NCBI GenBank assembly: GCA_043817485.1
Contig: JBDRGX010000092.1
Coordinates: forward strand, 1 to 32,798
Direction: 5' to 3'
Source: JBDRGX01 sp043817485 [NCBI: bacterium]
GTDB lineage: Bacteria; JBDRGX01
DNA: 32,798 nucleotides
Part shown: positions 26,517-32,798 of the stretch, one piece after another
Numbering within the stretch: the stretch's first letter is position 1
Layout: every line of letters begins with the position of its first letter
The notes under the pieces: model-generated
What the model saw: the letters and a program-made list of their open reading frames with translations, nothing else
Databases searched by the model: none
What the model was told of the DNA's origin: nothing
Translations under genes and position numbers: made by a program

Positions 26517-27616
26517 AAAAAATTCTTCATATAATCAAAATAACTGGAATCTCTGGAGCAGAAAAACATCTTTTATCTCTTTTGCCAGAATTAGATAAAA
26601 AAAAATATGATATATCTATTCTTTTTTTAATTGAACCAAAAGATGAAAAAAATAATTTTTTAGAAGTCTTTTCTCAAAATGAAATTAAAACAAATGCTAT
26701 AATTATCAAATCAGATTTTGATTTAACCATAATTTATAAATTATACAAATTTATAAAAAAAAATAAATTTGATATTGTTCATACTCATTTAATTCATAGC
26801 GATATTTATGGAGCATTAGCTGCTAAAATGGCTAAAACTCCTTTTTTAATATCAACTAAACATAATGATGATCCTTTTAGAAAAAATTATTTTTTCCAAA
26901 AAATAAATAAAGTTATTAGTCTTTTTGTTAATAAAATTATTGTAATCTCTTATTATCTTCAAAAGTTTACAGAAAAAGTAGAAAAAATTTCAAGTAAAAA
27001 AATAATTCCTATTCATTATGGAATACAAATTAAAAAAAATGTAATTTCCAATATAAAAAAAGAATACAAAATTTCTGATAATACTATTATTTTAGGAATT
27101 ATTGCTCGTTTAGTCCCTCAAAAAGGACATATTTTTTTATTAAAAGCTTTTAAATTAGTTTTAGAAAAAAATCCAGATACTTTTTTATTTATAATTGGCG
27201 ATGGTTATTTAAAAAATGATTTAGAAAAATTAGCTTCTATTCTAAAAATAGATTCTAAAATAGTCTTTACTGGCTATAAAGAAAATGTTGATGAATTTAT
27301 TAGTAGTTTTGATATTTTTATTCATCCATCTTTATGGGAAGGTTTTGGTTTAATTTTTCTTGAAGTAATGAATTTTGGTAAGCCAATTATTGCTACAAAA
27401 GTAGCAGCTATTCCAGAAATTGTTATAGATAACGAAACTGGAATATTAGTTCCTCCTGAAAATTTTACTGATTTATATTCTGCAATAATCAAATTAATTA
27501 ATGATGAAAATTTAAGAAAAAAAATGGGAGAAGCAGGGAAACAACGATTAGAAAAATATTTTAGTAGAGAAAAAATGATAAAAGAAACAGAAAAAATTTA
27601 TGATATGCTTAAATAA
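26513..27616 (+). CDS. Glycosyltransferase family 4 (GT-B fold), second of a pair
   Basis: A 367-residue glycosyltransferase. The N-terminus has ITGISGAEKHLLSLLPEL (acceptor-domain glycine loop, about 10-27). The donor domain has GIIARLVPQKGHIFLLKAF (about 196-214) and PSLWEGFGLIFLEVMNFGKP with the EX7E pair, then VAAIPEIVIDNETGILVPP. It begins inside the stop codon of the preceding gene. Similarity to the first protein is confined to the general GT4 scaffold. Specificity cannot be assigned; a WbpA-type UDP-sugar dehydrogenase elsewhere in the window could supply donors. Confidence 0.9.
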   Translation: MKKILHIIKITGISGAEKHLLSLLPELDKKKYDISILFLIEPKDEKNNFLEVFSQNEIKTNAIIIKSDFDLTIIYKLYKFIKKNKFDIVHTHLIHSDIYGALAAKMAKTPFLISTKHNDDPFRKNYFFQKINKVISLFVNKIIVISYYLQKFTEKVEKISSKKIIPIHYGIQIKKNVISNIKKEYKISDNTIILGIIARLVPQKGHIFLLKAFKLVLEKNPDTFLFIIGDGYLKNDLEKLASILKIDSKIVFTGYKENVDEFISSFDIFIHPSLWEGFGLIFLEVMNFGKPIIATKVAAIPEIVIDNETGILVPPENFTDLYSAIIKLINDENLRKKMGEAGKQRLEKYFSREKMIKETEKIYDMLK

Positions 27617-27679
27617 GAAAAATTTCGAAACAAATAAAAAACGGGTAAAGCTAAAATATTGAAATATAAAACAAATTCA

Positions 27680-27723
27680 TTTGTAATTTGCAACATTTTA
27701 TTTCTGATTGCAATTTGGTATTA
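27680..27723. repeat. Dispersed AATTTGCAA/GATTGCAATTTGGTATTA repeat
   Basis: Closely similar to 14443-14487 and, inverted, to 32297-32327. It ends exactly over the stop codon of the Kelch-pseudopilin gene, which may therefore have been modified at its 3' end. The rest of 27617-27720, between convergent genes, shows no clear terminator. Confidence 0.6.
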
Positions 27724-29364
27724 ATTACTCGTAGAAACATTTGTCAAAACATCCATTTTTTGAAACTTTTTTCCTAAAACATCATATGGGTCAGTATCTA
27801 ATCCTCTTTTTTCCCATTTTTTAACTTTGAAATTTATTTGAATAGTTTTTTTAGTCCCAGCATTATAAACTTGCATGCTATCTAAATAATTACTGTCTTG
27901 TCTTCCACCAATTACATAAATTTTCTTTTGATAAGAAACAACTGCACCACCTTCCCGAGGAATAAATTCAGTATTAAATGCTTTTACCCATTTGCTATCC
28001 CAGACAAAAGTACTATTAATTTTTTCTTGATAAAAATGAAAAATCTCCATTTGATTAGAATAATCTTTCCCTCCTAAAACATATAATTTATCATTTATAT
28101 TTATAGCTCCATAATTCCATCTCGCAATATTATTTGAAACTTGTGTAATTATATCACCTCTCCACAAAGTATCACTTGTAGGCCAATTAGTACTTTCTTG
28201 AGGTCCCCAAGTATCTAAAGCAGAATTAAATTTAGGTTTATAAAATTGAATCTTCGAAAAAGATGTACCATTTTTATTTCCACTAAAAATAACTGCATAA
28301 TTATAAATTTTTACTGCATTAATTTGAGAAACATTATTATCAAAAGACATTGGAAGTCCTTCTACTAACCAACCATTAGCTATTGGATCATATATTTGAG
28401 TAGATCCATCATTATTTCCTCCAAAAATATACATTCGAAAAACATTTCTTTGAGTAATTGGATCAATTACTTCTAAATAACCACAACCTGCGCCCTTAAC
28501 TGCTTTAGGCAAAGGTCGTAAATGTCCACCATCATGATTAGTATCTGTGTGCCAAACATTTGTAGAAGGATTATAAAACATAACTATATTTGTAGCAGTA
28601 GTTCCATCTGTTGTTCCACCAAAAAAATAAATACGTCCACCATGAACACACGAAGCCATATCATATAAAGATATTGGCATAGGATTTAATAAATCTGCAG
28701 CACCTACAATAGTATCAAACCAAGTATTAGTTGCAATATCATATCTTCTTACTTCATTTCTTGCCCCACTTGAATCTAATCCTCCAAAACAATAAATTTG
28801 ACCTGCATTTTCATAAACACTCATAAAAGCTCTTTGAAAAGGCAAATTCGTTAAATCAACCCATTTTATTCTATTTTGTGCAACAACTTTATTTTCTTCG
28901 GGAATTGGTACTATTGTAAAAGCATCTATATCATTGTCTAAATCATCTTTGCTTTTAGTTATTCCATCAGCAATTTGTACGAAATAATTAGGATTATTCA
29001 AATAATCTGGTTGATAATATAAAAGATATTCCGTCGTGTTAAGAATATTTGCATCGGGATAAAGATAATAACGAAATTTATCTATCATAATTTCATCTCC
29101 AGAAACACTATTAATTCCATTTTCTTTAATTTCAACAGATACAGGAAATACTGTTTCTATTTTTCTAATCAACCCTTTAACTAAACCTTCACTTTTAATT
29201 ATGGACTCTACTCTAAGTTCTGTTTCTTTTGTATATTTTTGAGAAACTTCATATAATCCAAAAATTACTACACAAAGAATAGATAAACATCCCATTGCTA
29301 TTAACATTTCTATAATAGTAAAGCCCGTGTTATTTTTAATTTTCATAGTTTTCGTAGTTTTCAT
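27721..29364 (-). CDS. Minor pseudopilin (PilW-like) with an internal Kelch beta-propeller
   Basis: 547 residues. A class III signal NNTG/FTIIEMLIAMG has cleavage after Gly14 and Glu at +5 (Glu19), then the hydrophobic pilin helix to about 41. Residues 45-165 look like the globular start of a PilW-type minor pilin. About residues 188-490 contain six Kelch-like units: GQIYCFGG, GRIYFFGG, RMYIFGG, a degenerate YAVIFSGN, KLYVLGG and KIYVIGG, several followed by a Y-D/N-P...W motif. The tail (about 505-547; TIQINFKVKKW) again looks like closing pilin strands, so the propeller appears inserted into the pilin fold. The ATG at 29364 has GAGG 9 nt upstream. It follows the smaller pseudopilin gene by 47 bp. 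An adhesive or scaffold role at a pilus or secretion pseudopilus tip is inferred. Confidence 0.85.
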   Translation of the reverse strand: MKTTKTMKIKNNTGFTIIEMLIAMGCLSILCVVIFGLYEVSQKYTKETELRVESIIKSEGLVKGLIRKIETVFPVSVEIKENGINSVSGDEIMIDKFRYYLYPDANILNTTEYLLYYQPDYLNNPNYFVQIADGITKSKDDLDNDIDAFTIVPIPEENKVVAQNRIKWVDLTNLPFQRAFMSVYENAGQIYCFGGLDSSGARNEVRRYDIATNTWFDTIVGAADLLNPMPISLYDMASCVHGGRIYFFGGTTDGTTATNIVMFYNPSTNVWHTDTNHDGGHLRPLPKAVKGAGCGYLEVIDPITQRNVFRMYIFGGNNDGSTQIYDPIANGWLVEGLPMSFDNNVSQINAVKIYNYAVIFSGNKNGTSFSKIQFYKPKFNSALDTWGPQESTNWPTSDTLWRGDIITQVSNNIARWNYGAININDKLYVLGGKDYSNQMEIFHFYQEKINSTFVWDSKWVKAFNTEFIPREGGAVVSYQKKIYVIGGRQDSNYLDSMQVYNAGTKKTIQINFKVKKWEKRGLDTDPYDVLGKKFQKMDVLTNVSTSN

Positions 29365-29411
29365 AAAACATATCCTCATTTTTATTAAAAACTCAATAAT
29401 TTATATATAGG

Positions 29412-31866
<2,455 letters not shown>

Positions 31867-31931
31867 CTAATAATTATTAAAATGCAATTTTAAAACAAAC
31901 ATTACTATTTCTTAAATATGTTTGTATATTT

Positions 31932-31958
31932 TTTATATATTTTTAAAAATTTTGTCAA
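31932..31958 (-). promoter_or_regulatory. Candidate promoter of gyrB
   Basis: On the minus strand TTGACA (31958-31953) and TATAAA (31937-31932) with a 15-bp spacer. It would give a leader of about 100 nt before the gyrB ATG. Confidence 0.45.
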
Positions 31959-32268
31959 TATTTTTATATGGGATAATTATAGAAATTAAAAATTAGAAAA
32001 AGAAAAATTTAGAAGACAGAATAAGAACCAATATTAAAAGAATACAGAAGTCAAAATAAAAGAACTTATATTTTATTTTTGATTACAAAAACTATTTTGA
32101 ACCGACGTTTTAAATCATTGGTTCAAGGGAAAGGTGAAGATAAAAAATTTCAACTCTTGACAATAAAAAACATCTTTTAACGACAATTGAATATGTAACA
32201 AATAATCATTTATATCAAATCATATTTAAACATTAACTGCATTTGAAGCAAAAAATTAAAATAAAAAA

Positions 32269-32296
32269 TTGACAATCTATTTAAGAATTATATTAT
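32269..32296 (+). promoter_or_regulatory. Orphan plus-strand promoter-like sequence
   Basis: TTGACA (32269-32274), 16-bp spacer, TATTAT (32291-32296). It points towards the tandem repeat and out of the window; no reading frame begins behind it here. Confidence 0.4.
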
Positions 32297-32327
32297 TAAT
32301 CCCAAATTGCAATCAAAAATTATTTCC
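32297..32327. repeat. Inverted copy of the dispersed GATTGCAATTTGG repeat
   Basis: Its reverse complement reads AATTTTTGATTGCAATTTGG then GATTA, matching the right half of the copies at 14443-14487 and 27680-27723. Confidence 0.45.
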
Positions 32328-32500
32328 AAATAAATCAGAAATTAAAAATTCCACTCCCTACACTTATGAGATTGTGTTATATATAACGACGAAAAATGGT
32401 TGATAAAATATAATATACTATTTGGTAAATGTTGGCAGATAATAGATAATCATTTTAAAAATATATCTACGAATAGAGTTATGTCTTTATATATAATATA

Positions 32501-32798
32501 ATGAGGTGCTGGTGAATTGTAAATATGAGAATGGAAATTTATTAAATTCCCCTTTATTAAAGGGGTGGCATTCCGAAGGAATGACGGGGTATAATTAAGT
32601 GATAGCTTTTTCAAGTATTATGAGTTGGAGTAATATGATGAGGTGCTGGTGAATTGTAAATATGAGAATGGAGATTTATTAAATTCCCCTTTATTAAAGG
32701 GGTGGCATTCCGAAGGAATGACGGGGTATAATTAAGTGGTAGCTTTTTCAAGTATTATGAGTTGGAGTAATATGATGAGGTGCTGGTGAATTGTAAAT
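32501..32798. repeat. 137-bp tandem repeat, two full copies and part of a third
   Basis: ATGAGGTGCTGGTG begins units at 32501, 32638 and 32775. Copies 1 and 2 differ at only two positions. Each has the stem CCCCTTT/AAAGGGG followed by CATTCC-GAA-GGAATG and ACGGGGTATAATTAAG. The array continues past the window. One unit with partial flanks lies inverted at 9859-10079. No supported reading frame or nuclease/integrase gene is attached. Confidence 0.9.

Noticed and set aside
32366-32384. ATGAGATTGTGTTATA resembles the left end of the MITE-like element at 21-36.
   Set aside because: No matching inverted end follows at a suitable distance and the similarity stops after about 16 bases.
32501-32798. 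CRISPR-like array.
   Set aside because: The 137-bp units are near-identical throughout, with no short repeat plus unique spacer structure and no cas genes.

Overview
This is a very AT-rich stretch (G+C roughly a quarter by eye) of a bacterial chromosome. A diderm (two-membrane) cell is suggested by a signal-peptide-bearing protein that looks like an outer-membrane beta-barrel (5441-6121) and by two type IV pilin-like proteins. The genes are housekeeping and accessory genes of an uncultured-looking lineage that I cannot name. The rpmH-rnpA-yidD cluster, gyrB and a near-canonical parS site (15912-15927) place the window in the origin-proximal part of the chromosome. dnaA and a DnaA-box cluster were not seen.

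Layout. 1-559: a nucleotidyltransferase fragment cut off by a 117-bp MITE-like element. 560-5196 (minus): a UbiA-type prenyltransferase, a Ser/Thr kinase with PEGA domains and a UDP-sugar dehydrogenase. 5392-8689 (plus): a candidate operator, a beta-barrel protein and a complete nickel/cobalt ECF importer (cbiM, PDGLE/cbiN-like, cbiQ, cbiO). 8720-10079 (minus): a relic reading frame, a thioredoxin reductase carrying an in-frame palindromic insertion, and a dispersed repeat block. 10109-13616 (minus): a chorismate-utilising enzyme (pabB/trpE family) and two radical SAM proteins resembling the LipS1/LipS2 split lipoyl synthase, in one tight operon. 13709-15743 (minus): a GerMN-domain protein and a GAF/HD-GYP protein. 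15744-19762 (minus): the parS site, tRNA-Glu, tRNA-Lys, purA, serA and a class V aminotransferase. 19785-24956 (minus): a DHH-CCA nucleotidyltransferase fusion, a small membrane protein, yidD, rnpA, rpmH, rpsO and dgt. 25368-27616 (plus): two GT4 glycosyltransferases. 27721-31824 (minus): gyrB followed by two pseudopilin genes, the second with a Kelch beta-propeller inside it. 31825-32798: a gene-free region ending in a 137-bp tandem repeat that runs off the window.

How the genes work together. The aminotransferase and SerA fit the first steps of serine synthesis. The beta-barrel protein may be the outer-membrane entry point for the metal that CbiMNQO imports. The LipS-like pair would thiolate an octanoylated carrier protein. 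Gene junctions are often TAATG or ATGA overlaps, TTG starts occur (13709-14272, 19785-22028), and TTGACA -35 boxes are recognisable.

The strongest unusual observations are the Kelch-in-pseudopilin fusion, the palindromic in-frame insertion in trxB, the repeat family whose central hairpin is swapped while its stem is kept, the parS site, and the loss of the CBS pair from the DHH-CCA fusion.
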